Positions 1 through 8,165 of a stretch of 64,000 nt of DNA are shown in pieces. Origin of the DNA: Romboutsia lituseburensis DSM 797. GTDB taxonomy: Bacteria; Bacillota; Clostridia; Peptostreptococcales; Peptostreptococcaceae. The translations under genes were made by a program, and so were the position numbers. The notes under the pieces were generated by a model. It saw only the letters and a list, made by a program, of their open reading frames with translations, was not told the origin of the DNA and did not search any database. The stretch lies in contig NZ_FNGW01000013.1 of the NCBI RefSeq assembly GCF_900103615.1, positions 1-64,000 of the forward strand, in the 5' to 3' direction. The first letter of the stretch is position 1. Every line of letters starts with the position of its first letter.

Positions 1-139
1 CTAAGCGCGAAGCCAACTTCAAGATAAGATTTCCCACCGTAAGGGTAAGACCCCAGGAAGACTACCTGGTTGATAGGTCGAAGGTGTAAGTGCAGTAATG
101 TATTTAGCTTATCGATACTAATAGGTCGAGGACTTGACC
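1..139 (+). rRNA. 23S ribosomal RNA, 3' end (partial)
   Basis: The first 139 bases read as the 3' terminal part of bacterial 23S rRNA. The conserved stretch with GGTCGAAGGTGTAAGTGCAG and the terminal ATAGGTCGAGGACTTGACC are both present. The 5' part of the gene lies outside the window. A short spacer with a small AGAGT/ACTCT hairpin (about 176-189) separates it from 5S rRNA, so both come from one rRNA operon transcript. Confidence 0.95.
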
Positions 140-203
140 AAATAAATGATTCATTCTAAATGATATACAGTTTTCAGAGTATTAACTCTAAAAAATAAAG
201 ATT

Positions 204-321
<118 letters not shown>

Positions 322-352
322 AATCTTTTTTTATATTTAAAATTGTATTAAA

Positions 353-388
353 AGTTGCTAAGAAAAATATTCTTGGTGACTTTTTTTA
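353..388 (+). terminator. rRNA operon terminator
   Basis: A 12-bp stem (AGTTGCTAAGAA with TTCTTGGTGACT, some G-U pairs) is followed by seven T. It lies about 30 bases after 5S rRNA and fits the end of the rRNA operon. Confidence 0.75.
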
Positions 389-742
389 TGCTTAAGGATA
401 TTAGTATACTTCATTTTCTATGGATAACTTGTGAAAGTAAGTTATATCAATAAATTTGTTTTGAGCATAAAAAACATTTTGAGCAACAGATGAAGTCGTT
501 GGCGACAGGAGTGAAGCGACTTTTTTATTTAAATTAAAAACTAAATAATCAAAATATAATATTTGGAGAAACTAAAAAATAAGGATTTATTATTTAGTCT
601 TATAATGCTAAGTGATTATAGATAATTATTGTTATGATGATAATTTCAACTAAATTATCTTTAAAAATTTAGAATAAGATTTTATTCTAAATATCAGCAA
701 AGTAAATAAACAAAGGAAGCTAATTGCCAAGGAGTGAGGATA
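389..742. other. Non-coding gap after the rRNA operon
   Basis: About 350 AT-rich bases without a supported gene. A second terminator-like hairpin lies at about 494-525 (AGTCGTT ... AAGCGACT, then T6). A 9-base direct repeat TTTTGAGCA occurs at 459-467 and 477-485 just before it. No tRNA cloverleaf is visible. The promoter for the next small gene probably lies in 600-720 but no clean -35/-10 pair stands out. Confidence 0.5.
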
Positions 743-940
743 GTGAGAAAAATTGCAGTTATTTTAGTCATTATAGGAGCACTTAACTGGGGTGCAATAG
801 GTGTTTTTGGAGTTGATTTACTAGGAAATGTTTTTGGTGGAACTTATGAAGTTTGGAGCCGAATGATATACTTTACAATAGGCATAGCAGGATTATATTT
901 ATCTCTTACATTTGGACAATTAATAAATGATAATTCTTGA
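743..940 (+). CDS. Small membrane protein, DUF378 family
   Basis: A 65-residue protein with two hydrophobic segments (roughly residues 5-25 and 42-58) around a short loop with NWG and GVFGVDLLG. This resembles the DUF378 family of small two-helix membrane proteins, whose function is unknown. The GTG at 743 is chosen because AAGGAG at 729-734 sits 8 bases before it. A GTG nine bases further upstream would overlap that site. It is monocistronic, followed by a strong terminator at 949-978. The family assignment is by recognition of the sequence pattern; no function is claimed. Confidence 0.75.
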   Translation: MRKIAVILVIIGALNWGAIGVFGVDLLGNVFGGTYEVWSRMIYFTIGIAGLYLSLTFGQLINDNS

Positions 941-948
941 GAACATCT

Positions 949-978
949 AAAAACCGTTGATATATATCAACGGTTTTT
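949..978 (+). terminator. Terminator after the DUF378 gene
   Basis: AAAACCGTTGAT pairs with ATCAACGGTTTT around a very short loop and ends in a T run. It closes the small gene at 743-940. Confidence 0.85.
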
Positions 979-1070
979 AACTGCAATATTTAAGCGTAAT
1001 TTTAATTAAATTGATATAAGTGTAATTAAATGATTAAATATAGATAGTGATAAAAATAAGGAGATAATTA

Positions 1071-2483
1071 ATGAAAACTACAATTATAGATCAATTAAAA
1101 GAGATAGTAGATATAGATTTGATATCGTTTCATGTGCCAGGGCATAAATTAGGTAAAGTTTACGAAAATTTAGGATATTCAAATGTAGTAAAAAATATAT
1201 ATAAGATGGATACAACTGAAATATCAGGTACTGATAACCTTCACTCTCCAGAAGGAATAATAAAAGAATCTCAAGATAGAGCATCGAGGGTTTTTAAAAG
1301 TGATAGGACTTATTATTTAGTAAATGGAAGTACTTGCGGTATACAAGGAGCTATTATGGGAGTATGCTCGCCTAAAGATAAAATTATAGTTAACAGAGAT
1401 TGCCACCAATCGGTTATAAATGCATGTATTTTGGGTGATATAGAGCCTGCATACATATTACCTAAAATTAATAAAGAAACAAATATTTTAGAAGGTGTAG
1501 ATGTTCAAGAAGCTTTAAATACGATTGATGAAAACTCAGATGCTAAAGCAATATTACTTACATATCCAACTTATTATGGAGTTACATATGATTTAGAGCA
1601 GGTTTGTAAATATGCTCATGATAAAGGCTTAATAGTTATAGTAGATGAGGCTCATGGATCGCATTTAGGTTTGAGTAGTAAGCTACCAAAAACAGCATTA
1701 GAACAAGGTGCAGATATAGTTATACAAAGTACACATAAGACTTTGCCTTCATTTACACAATCATCTATGATTCATATTCAAGGTGACAAAATAGATACTA
1801 ATAGAATAAGTTCTATATTAAGAATTATAGAGTCTTCAAGCCCATCATATTTACTTATGTCATCATTAGATTTAGCCGTTGATATATATGAGACAAAAGG
1901 TAAAGAATTAATGGATGAGCTATTAATGAATATAGAAAGTTTTAAAGATAAAATAAAAGATAATAAATTAATAAATATATATAATGAACATGATAAAACA
2001 AAAATATTTATATCGTCTAAGAAGCTAGGTATTACAGGATATGATTTAGATACAATTTTAAGAGATGAACATAATATACAGGTAGAGTTAGCAAATTATT
2101 ATGGAGTATTATTAATATGTACTATTGGAAATGATAAATCAGACTTTGAGAATATGGTAGATGCATTAAATAATATTAGCGAAAGATATTCTTCAAATAA
2201 AATGATAAATCATATAGAATATCCAATGATTATACCGGAAAAAGTATTAAATCCTAGAGAAGCATTTTATAAGGATAAAAAAAATGTTAAAATATATGAT
2301 AGCATAGGAGAAGTATGTGGTGAGTATATAATTCCGTATCCTCCAGGTATAAGCTTACTTTCTCCAGGAGAAAAAATATCAAAAGAAATAATTGATTATA
2401 TATTATTATGTAATAAAAAAGGAATGAATATAAGTGGAATAAAAGATTACAACTTAGAATTTATACAGATTGTAAGAGACTAG
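1071..2483 (+). CDS. PLP-dependent Orn/Lys/Arg decarboxylase family protein (YaaO-like)
   Basis: A 470-residue fold-type I PLP enzyme. Visible motifs are FHVPGHK near residue 20, GSTCG near 86 (cofactor phosphate contact), DEAHGSH near 192 (ring-stacking and Asp region) and STHKT, with the Schiff-base lysine at about 223. The family decarboxylates ornithine, lysine or arginine to polyamine precursors. Substrate cannot be told from sequence. It is shorter than inducible enterobacterial forms (about 700 residues), as it lacks the N-terminal receiver-like wing domain. Its place just before tmk is the same as yaaO in Bacillus subtilis. A ribosome site AAGGAG lies about 7 bases before the ATG. Confidence 0.88.
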   Translation: MKTTIIDQLKEIVDIDLISFHVPGHKLGKVYENLGYSNVVKNIYKMDTTEISGTDNLHSPEGIIKESQDRASRVFKSDRTYYLVNGSTCGIQGAIMGVCSPKDKIIVNRDCHQSVINACILGDIEPAYILPKINKETNILEGVDVQEALNTIDENSDAKAILLTYPTYYGVTYDLEQVCKYAHDKGLIVIVDEAHGSHLGLSSKLPKTALEQGADIVIQSTHKTLPSFTQSSMIHIQGDKIDTNRISSILRIIESSSPSYLLMSSLDLAVDIYETKGKELMDELLMNIESFKDKIKDNKLINIYNEHDKTKIFISSKKLGITGYDLDTILRDEHNIQVELANYYGVLLICTIGNDKSDFENMVDALNNISERYSSNKMINHIEYPMIIPEKVLNPREAFYKDKKNVKIYDSIGEVCGEYIIPYPPGISLLSPGEKISKEIIDYILLCNKKGMNISGIKDYNLEFIQIVRD

Positions 2484-2512
2484 ATGAAATATACGGAGGT
2501 GAAAATAATTAA

Positions 2513-2554
2513 ATGGAGGAGTTAAATAAATTATTCCATTTAATTAGAATATAA
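2513..2554 (+). CDS. Possible 13-codon leader peptide before tmk
   Basis: A short frame (ATG at 2513, TAA at 2552-2554) lies after a strong GGAGG at 2495-2499 and stops 2 bases before the tmk ATG. tmk itself has no obvious ribosome site directly upstream, so termination-reinitiation coupling is plausible. The same bases form an inverted repeat (AATTAAATGGA with TCCATTTAATT). The spacing from GGAGG to this ATG (13 bases) is long, so the call is weak. Confidence 0.3.
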   Translation: MEELNKLFHLIRI

Positions 2555-2556
2555 AC

Positions 2557-3246
2557 ATGAACGGAAAGTTAATAATCATAGAAAGTGGATCAGATGCAAG
2601 CGGAAAAGCTACTCAAACTAAAAAATTATATGATAGACTTAAAAAAGATGGGTATAATGTAAGAAAAGTAGAATATCCAAACTATAAGTCAGAATCATCT
2701 GCTCTAGTAAAAATGTACCTTAATGGTGACTTTGGAAAAAATCCATCAGATGTTGATCCATATGTAGCATCTACGTTTTTTGCGGCAGATAGATATGCAT
2801 CATTTAAAACGGAATGGGAGGAATTCTACAAGCAAGGTGGAATAATACTTGCTGATAGATATACAACGTCTAATATGGTGCATCAAGCGTCTAAAATGGA
2901 CAAAGAAGATAGAGACAAGTATTTAGATTGGCTATCTGATTATGAATTTAATATGTATAAGATACCAAAACCAGATTGTGTTGTATTTTTAGATGTACCT
3001 ATAGAGTTTAGTAAAAAACTTATGGAAAATAGAAAGAACAAAATTACTGGAGATTCAAAAAAAGATATTCATGAAAGTGATATAAAGTATTTAGAAAAAT
3101 CTTACAATAATTCTTTAGATATTGCAGATAAATATAAATGGAACAAGATACAATGTGTAGAAAAAAATTCGTTAAGAAGTATAGATAGTATACATGAAGA
3201 CATTTATAAAATAGTTACAGAAAGTATAAAGTCTGTGGAGAGGTAA
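2557..3246 (+). CDS. tmk: Thymidylate kinase
   Basis: A 229-residue P-loop kinase that phosphorylates dTMP to dTDP for DNA synthesis. The phosphate-binding loop is SDASGKATQT (residues 12-21). The loop reads ASGKAT rather than the more common GxGKTT, so one Thr is replaced by Ala. An ADRY motif and the DRYTTSN region, which bind the nucleotide monophosphate, follow. It is followed after 2 bases by holB, as in Bacillus. The ATG is fixed by homology (KLIIIES begins at residue 4) although no ribosome site is visible before it. This suggests coupling to the short frame at 2513. Confidence 0.9.
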   Translation: MNGKLIIIESGSDASGKATQTKKLYDRLKKDGYNVRKVEYPNYKSESSALVKMYLNGDFGKNPSDVDPYVASTFFAADRYASFKTEWEEFYKQGGIILADRYTTSNMVHQASKMDKEDRDKYLDWLSDYEFNMYKIPKPDCVVFLDVPIEFSKKLMENRKNKITGDSKKDIHESDIKYLEKSYNNSLDIADKYKWNKIQCVEKNSLRSIDSIHEDIYKIVTESIKSVER

Positions 3247-3248
3247 AT

Positions 3249-4184
3249 ATGTATTTTAGAAATATAATAGGGCAAGAATTTGCTAAAAAATATTTAACAA
3301 ATTCTATAAACAATAATAAGTTAAGTCATGCCTATATGTTTGAAGGTATAGATGGAATAGGGAAAAAGAAATTAGCTGATGAGTTATGTAAAATATTATT
3401 AAATAGTGAGAATATAGATAATAGCCCAGATTATATAAATATATATCCTGATGGAAATAGTATAAAAATAGCTCAAATAAGAAAGCTACAAACTGATATA
3501 ATTATAAAACCACATAAGGATTATAAGTTATATATCTTAAATGATGCAGAAAAGATGACTATAGAAGCTCAAAATGCATTATTAAAAACATTAGAAGAAC
3601 CACCAGAATATGCAATAATGATCTTAATTACAAGTAATAAAGATGCTTTATTAGATACTATAAAATCTAGATGTGAGATATTAAAATTTTTACCAATATC
3701 TTTATTTGATTTGAAGGAATACTTAATAAAAACAGGGGTAGAAGAGCAAAGGGCACAATTATTAGCTACATTTTCAAGAGGCAGTATAAAAAAAGCTTTG
3801 GAATTATCCGAATCCGCTGAATTTGCTGTTATGAGGGATGACATACAGTCATACATACAAACTATACTTGATAGGAATATAGTTGAGATACTAGAAATAC
3901 CTGGTCAAATGGATAAATATAAGTCTGAAATAATAAATATATTAGATATGGTAATAAATTATTTCAGGGATATTATGCTTTTAAAGGAAAAGGTAGATAA
4001 AAGTATGATAATAAATTCTGATAAGATAACATTTGTTCAAAATATGGGCAAAAAAATTAGTTATTCTCAAGTATCTAAGATTATTGATATAATAGAAGAA
4101 ACAAAGAAAAAGATACGAAGCAATTGTAACTTTAATATCAGTATACAAGTGATGGCTTTGAATATATATGAGGTGATTAAATGA
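3249..4184 (+). CDS. holB: DNA polymerase III delta' subunit
   Basis: A 311-residue AAA+ clamp-loader subunit. The N-terminal region has IIGQE and a degenerate P-loop (EGIDGIGKKK, residues 32-41). A QNALLKTLEEPP segment and the arginine-finger motif KSRC (about 140) follow. Together with tau/gamma and delta, it loads the beta clamp at the replication fork. It sits between tmk and ricT exactly as in Bacillus, and its stop overlaps the ricT start by four bases (ATGA), which implies translational coupling. AGAGG lies before the ATG. Confidence 0.9.
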   Translation: MYFRNIIGQEFAKKYLTNSINNNKLSHAYMFEGIDGIGKKKLADELCKILLNSENIDNSPDYINIYPDGNSIKIAQIRKLQTDIIIKPHKDYKLYILNDAEKMTIEAQNALLKTLEEPPEYAIMILITSNKDALLDTIKSRCEILKFLPISLFDLKEYLIKTGVEEQRAQLLATFSRGSIKKALELSESAEFAVMRDDIQSYIQTILDRNIVEILEIPGQMDKYKSEIINILDMVINYFRDIMLLKEKVDKSMIINSDKITFVQNMGKKISYSQVSKIIDIIEETKKKIRSNCNFNISIQVMALNIYEVIK

Positions 4185-5068
4185 TAAAGATAGTGGGTGT
4201 TAGATTTAAGAGTGCAGGTAAAATATACTATTTTGACCCTGTAAATTTAGAGGTTGAAAAGAATCAAGATGTGGTAGTAGAAACAGCTAGGGGATTAGAG
4301 TATGGAACAGTAGTTGTTGGGCCAAAGGAAATAGATGAAAATGAATTAGTGTCACCATTAAAACCAATCATAAGAATAGCAACACCTGAAGATACAAAGA
4401 CATATCTTGAAAATAAAGAAAAGGCAAAAGAAACATTTGAATTATGCCAAAAGAAAATTAAAGAGCATGATTTAACTATGTTTTTAATAGACTGTGAATA
4501 TACATTTGATAGAAATAAATTAATATTCTATTTTACAGCGGAAGGTAGAATAGATTTTAGGGAATTAGTAAAAGATTTAGCTGCAATATTTAAAACTAGA
4601 ATAGAACTAAGACAAATTGGAGTAAGAGATGAAGCTAAGTCAATAGGTGGATTAGGACCATGTGGAAGAAGTTTATGTTGTTCATCTTGGCTAGGAGATT
4701 TCCAACCTGTATCAATAAAAATGGCTAAAGATCAAAGTTTATCTCTTAATCCAACTAAAATTTCAGGTATATGTGGAAGATTATTCTGTTGCTTAAAGTA
4801 TGAGCATGATGTATATGCAGAAGCAATAGATGTAATGCCTGTAGTAGGATCTATCGTAAAAGTTGAAGAAGGAAAAGGAAAAGTAATAGAAATAAATCCA
4901 TTATTAGAACAAGTTAGAGTTGAATTTAATGATAAAACTATAAAAATATACCACAGGGAAGAGGTAAAAATTTTACATGAACCTAAGAAATGTGGAGGAT
5001 GTATGAATTTAAGAGCAGAGGGTCTAGATGAAGCTACTCTAAGGGAATTAAAAAAATTAGAAGACTAA
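4181..5068 (+). CDS. ricT: RicT/YaaT, PSP1-domain regulator of RNA maturation
   Basis: A 295-residue PSP1-domain protein. Clustered cysteines (GPCGRSLCC near 160, GICGRLFCC near 197, KKCGGC near 271) match the iron-sulfur ligands known for RicT. In Bacillus, RicT with RicA and RicF directs RNase Y maturation cleavages and promotes Spo0A phosphorylation. Those roles are known for the family, not shown here. Overlap with holB and a terminator at 5094-5116 make this the end of the decarboxylase-tmk-holB-ricT unit. The Bacillus neighbour yabA, a brake on DnaA, is missing here. Confidence 0.9.
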   Translation: MIKIVGVRFKSAGKIYYFDPVNLEVEKNQDVVVETARGLEYGTVVVGPKEIDENELVSPLKPIIRIATPEDTKTYLENKEKAKETFELCQKKIKEHDLTMFLIDCEYTFDRNKLIFYFTAEGRIDFRELVKDLAAIFKTRIELRQIGVRDEAKSIGGLGPCGRSLCCSSWLGDFQPVSIKMAKDQSLSLNPTKISGICGRLFCCLKYEHDVYAEAIDVMPVVGSIVKVEEGKGKVIEINPLLEQVRVEFNDKTIKIYHREEVKILHEPKKCGGCMNLRAEGLDEATLRELKKLED

Positions 5069-5093
5069 AAAGTTTTAAATAAAAAATTAAGGG

Positions 5094-5116
5094 GGTAGGA
5101 ATTTTCCTACCTTTTT
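5094..5116 (+). terminator. Terminator after ricT
   Basis: GGTAGGAA and TTCCTACC form an 8-bp stem with a two-base loop, followed by five T. Confidence 0.8.
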
Positions 5117-5290
5117 ACGTGTAAATTAGACAAAAGTAAATTATAATAATTATTATTAGTCGTAGATAAAAAATGAACTGTAATAATAAAAAGTATTATA
5201 TGCAAGACTCAAATTAAATAAAAATTTTAAAAAAGTTACTTAAATAAAAAATACAAAGACAGTAAAAATATATGCGTAAAGGAGATTTAA

Positions 5291-6040
5291 ATGGATATAC
5301 AATTAAAAGAAACAGAAAGAATAGATGATTTACAGTTAAAAGGATTAAAGCTTATACAAGATACTACTGGATTTTGTTTTGGTATAGATGCTGTACTATT
5401 GGCTAATTTTGCTAAGGTGAAAAGAGGTGCTAATGTAGTTGATTTAGGTACTGGAACAGGTATAATACCAATATTAATAGCTGGAAAAAGCGAAGCTAAG
5501 AAAATAGTAGGAGTAGAAATACAAGAAGAAGTACATGAAATGGCTACTCGTTCTGTAAAATTAAATAATTTAGAAGATAGAGTTCAAATAATAAATGCAG
5601 ATATAAAAACCATAGATAAGAAATTAGAAGTTCATGGATATCATGTTGTAACTTCAAATCCTCCATATATGCATGAAGGAGGAATAAAAAATCCTAATGA
5701 TAAAAAGATGATTTCAAGACATGAAGTTAAATGTACATTAGAAGATGTTATAAGAGCAGCATCAAGGCTTACGATGCCAAAAGGCAAATTTTATATGATA
5801 CATAGACCTATTAGATTAGTAGATATATCTACATTAGGAAGAAAGTATAATTTAGAACCTAAGCAAATACAATTTGTACATCCAAGATCAGGTAAAGCAC
5901 CAAACTTAGTTTTAGTTGAATTTGTTAAAGATGGAAGACCAGAATTAAAAATATTAGATCCATTATATGTTTATGGTGAAGATGGAAATTATACAGATGA
6001 AATAAAAGAAATATATGCAAATGAAAATATAGGAGAGTAA
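5291..6040 (+). CDS. tRNA1(Val) adenine-N6 methyltransferase-like protein (TrmN6/YabB)
   Basis: A 249-residue class I SAM-dependent methyltransferase. Motif I is DLGTGTGIIP (about residues 50-60), an acidic VGVEIQ follows, and SNPPYM (about 125) is the signature of N6-adenine or protein-glutamine methyl transfer. The family and the position before rsmI match B. subtilis yabB/trmN6, which modifies A37 of tRNA-Val. AAAGGAG precedes the ATG. It ends 2 bases before rsmI, so the two are co-transcribed. The small GIY-YIG gene yazA found between them in Bacillus is absent. Confidence 0.85.
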   Translation: MDIQLKETERIDDLQLKGLKLIQDTTGFCFGIDAVLLANFAKVKRGANVVDLGTGTGIIPILIAGKSEAKKIVGVEIQEEVHEMATRSVKLNNLEDRVQIINADIKTIDKKLEVHGYHVVTSNPPYMHEGGIKNPNDKKMISRHEVKCTLEDVIRAASRLTMPKGKFYMIHRPIRLVDISTLGRKYNLEPKQIQFVHPRSGKAPNLVLVEFVKDGRPELKILDPLYVYGEDGNYTDEIKEIYANENIGE

Positions 6041-6042
6041 TA

Positions 6043-6876
6043 ATGAGTGGAAAATTATATATATGTCCTACACCTATAGGAAATTTAGAAGATATGACTT
6101 ATAGAACAGTAAGAATACTAAATGAGGTAGATGTAATTGCAGCAGAGGATACAAGACATAGTATCAAACTTTTGAATCACTTTGAAATTTCAAAACCTCT
6201 TACAAGTTATCATGAACATAATAAAGATTCTAAGGGTGGATATTTAATAGATAAATTATTAGATGGTGAAAGTATAGCACTAATAAGTGATGCGGGTATG
6301 CCAGGAATATCTGATCCAGGAGAAGATATAATAAGACAAGCTATAGAAAATAATATAGAAATAGAAGTACTACCAGGAGCAACAGCATCTATAACAGCAC
6401 TAGTTGGATCAGGTATAGAGACAGGTAAATTTGCTTTTGAGGGATTTTTAGATAGAGATAAAAAAGTTAGAAGAAAACAGTTAGAAGAAGTTAAAGAAGA
6501 AACAAGAACAATAATATTCTATGAATCGCCACATAGGTTAAAAGAAACATTAAAGGATATGTTAAATATATTAGGAAATAGAAAAATAGCTTTAAATCGA
6601 GAACTTACAAAAAAATATCAAGAAATAATAAGAGAAGATATAGAGACGGCTATAAATATATTTAATGAAAAAGAAGTTAAAGGTGAATTTGTATTAATAG
6701 TCGAGGGATTTAAAGGTGAAAAAACTATTAAAAATAGTTACGAAGAACTTAATGAACGAGAATATGTAATAGCTTTAATGGAAGAAGGAATGACTAAGAA
6801 AGATGCTATAAAAGCAGTGTGTAAAGATAGAAAAATAACAAAAGATATAGTATATAAACAAGTATTAGATTTATAA
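6043..6876 (+). CDS. rsmI: 16S rRNA 2'-O-methyltransferase (C1402)
   Basis: A 277-residue tetrapyrrole-methylase-fold enzyme that methylates the ribose of C1402 in 16S rRNA. Visible landmarks are PTPIGNLEDMT at residues 8-18, AEDTRHS (about 35), LISDAGMPGISDPG (about 80) and EVLPGAT. Full length for the family. It follows the methyltransferase gene by 2 bases and is 28 bases upstream of the HD-domain gene, so a single transcript is likely. Confidence 0.93.
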   Translation: MSGKLYICPTPIGNLEDMTYRTVRILNEVDVIAAEDTRHSIKLLNHFEISKPLTSYHEHNKDSKGGYLIDKLLDGESIALISDAGMPGISDPGEDIIRQAIENNIEIEVLPGATASITALVGSGIETGKFAFEGFLDRDKKVRRKQLEEVKEETRTIIFYESPHRLKETLKDMLNILGNRKIALNRELTKKYQEIIREDIETAINIFNEKEVKGEFVLIVEGFKGEKTIKNSYEELNEREYVIALMEEGMTKKDAIKAVCKDRKITKDIVYKQVLDL

Positions 6877-6904
6877 AATAGAAAATCTGGGGTGACTTAT
6901 AAAT

Positions 6905-7603
6905 ATGAAACTACAAAATATATTAAAAAACAGTTTATGCAGTGAAAGTACCTATGATAAATTAATAGAATTAGATAAAAACTTAATACTAATAGATATT
7001 ATACCTCAAATTGAAGATATGAAAAAAGTGGGAGAATGTAAATATCATGTAGTTAATGCGTACGAACATTCCTTAAATGCGTTAAAAGAGTTAGAAGAAA
7101 CTATTAATAAAGATAACTTTTTTTCTAGTCACTTGTCTGAAAAAATCGAATCGTATTTAAATGTAGCATTAGAAGAAGGAATTACAAAATTTCAATTATT
7201 AAAATTGGGTGTATTTTTACATGACATAGGTAAGCCTGCAAGCAAAACCGTTGATGATACAGGTAGAGCTCATTTTAGAGGGCATGAAATTGTAGGAGAA
7301 GAGATTTCTATTAATTTGGGGGAGTCTTTAGGATTTAACGTTAATACAATTAAATTGCTTGCTAAGTATGTTAGATATCATATGATATTATTAGGACTTT
7401 ATAAAAAAAATGATCTGAGCAAAGATAATTTATTTGAGATATTTAAAACGCTAGACGATGATATTATTGGAGTATTATTGTTAGGATACTGTGATATAGT
7501 ATCGACTAGAAAACTTTTAAATCCTAGTGAGGATTCAGGAGTTATAAAATCATATATGGAATATGTATTAACTAATTATTTATATAGATATAAAAGACAA
7601 TAA
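6905..7603 (+). CDS. HD-domain phosphohydrolase-like protein
   Basis: A 232-residue protein with an HD metal site: FLHDIGKP near residue 102, an upstream His in NAYEHS and a downstream RGHE. This resembles HD domains attached to tRNA nucleotidyltransferases and other phosphohydrolases, but no nucleotidyltransferase domain is present. The substrate is unknown. It shares the rsmI transcript (GGGGTGA ribosome site) and ends before a two-way terminator. Bacillus has no gene of this kind at this place. A role in tRNA 3' repair or nucleotide turnover is only inference. Confidence 0.75.
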   Translation: MKLQNILKNSLCSESTYDKLIELDKNLILIDIIPQIEDMKKVGECKYHVVNAYEHSLNALKELEETINKDNFFSSHLSEKIESYLNVALEEGITKFQLLKLGVFLHDIGKPASKTVDDTGRAHFRGHEIVGEEISINLGESLGFNVNTIKLLAKYVRYHMILLGLYKKNDLSKDNLFEIFKTLDDDIIGVLLLGYCDIVSTRKLLNPSEDSGVIKSYMEYVLTNYLYRYKRQ

Positions 7604-7642
7604 ATATATAGTTAGTTAAATTCTATATTAAAAAATTCAAAT

Positions 7643-7696
7643 AAATAAAATAGGTGTCTACAATAATATTTATTATTGGTGACACCTATTTTATTT
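7643..7696. terminator. Bidirectional terminator between convergent genes
   Basis: A 16-bp perfect inverted repeat, AAATAAAATAGGTGTC with GACACCTATTTTATTT, with further pairing inside (CAATAATA/TATTATTG). A-rich and T-rich flanks on each side let it end both the HD gene (+) and the Lrp gene (-). Confidence 0.85.
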
Positions 7697-7707
7697 ATAT
7701 TTAAAAA

Positions 7708-8136
7708 TTACAATATAGATTTAGCCTGTATAGGTGTTGATAGTATAACCGAAGTCTTAGTTGAGCCTATTTTTTTAATAGAATCTATAACGTTTTCAAG
7801 TTCGTACATATCTTTAACTATAACTTTTAATACGGAACAGTCATCACCAGTTATATGATGGCATTCAACTATTCTAGGATCTCTACGAGCCTCATCTATA
7901 AAATCAACATATTTGTTGCTAGGTAAAGAGATATGAATAAATGCTTTTATAACTCTACCTAGGGCATCAGGATTAACTATAGCTTTATAGCCTTCTATGA
8001 TACCTGACTCCTCTAATCTTTTAACTCTTTCAGAAACAGCAGGAGATGTTAATCCAACTATCTTTCCTAAATCTTTCATAGAAATTCTACCATCAGTTTG
8101 AAGTATTTCTATAATTTTGTGATCTGTAATATCCAT
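7708..8136 (-). CDS. Lrp/AsnC-family transcription regulator
   Basis: A 142-residue regulator with an N-terminal helix-turn-helix (IIEILQTDGRISMKDLGK, then LTSPAVSERVKRLEE) and a C-terminal RAM ligand domain (from about residue 65, with GDDCSVLKVIV). Family members bind amino acids or other small ligands and control metabolic genes. It lies 29 bases downstream of the nicotinate phosphoribosyltransferase gene on the same strand, so the two are probably co-transcribed. A link to NAD salvage is inference. The start is supported by AAGGGGG before the ATG. Confidence 0.9.
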   Translation of the reverse strand: MDITDHKIIEILQTDGRISMKDLGKIVGLTSPAVSERVKRLEESGIIEGYKAIVNPDALGRVIKAFIHISLPSNKYVDFIDEARRDPRIVECHHITGDDCSVLKVIVKDMYELENVIDSIKKIGSTKTSVILSTPIQAKSIL

Positions 8137-8165
8137 TTTTAAATCCCCCTTAATTAAGATAATAT

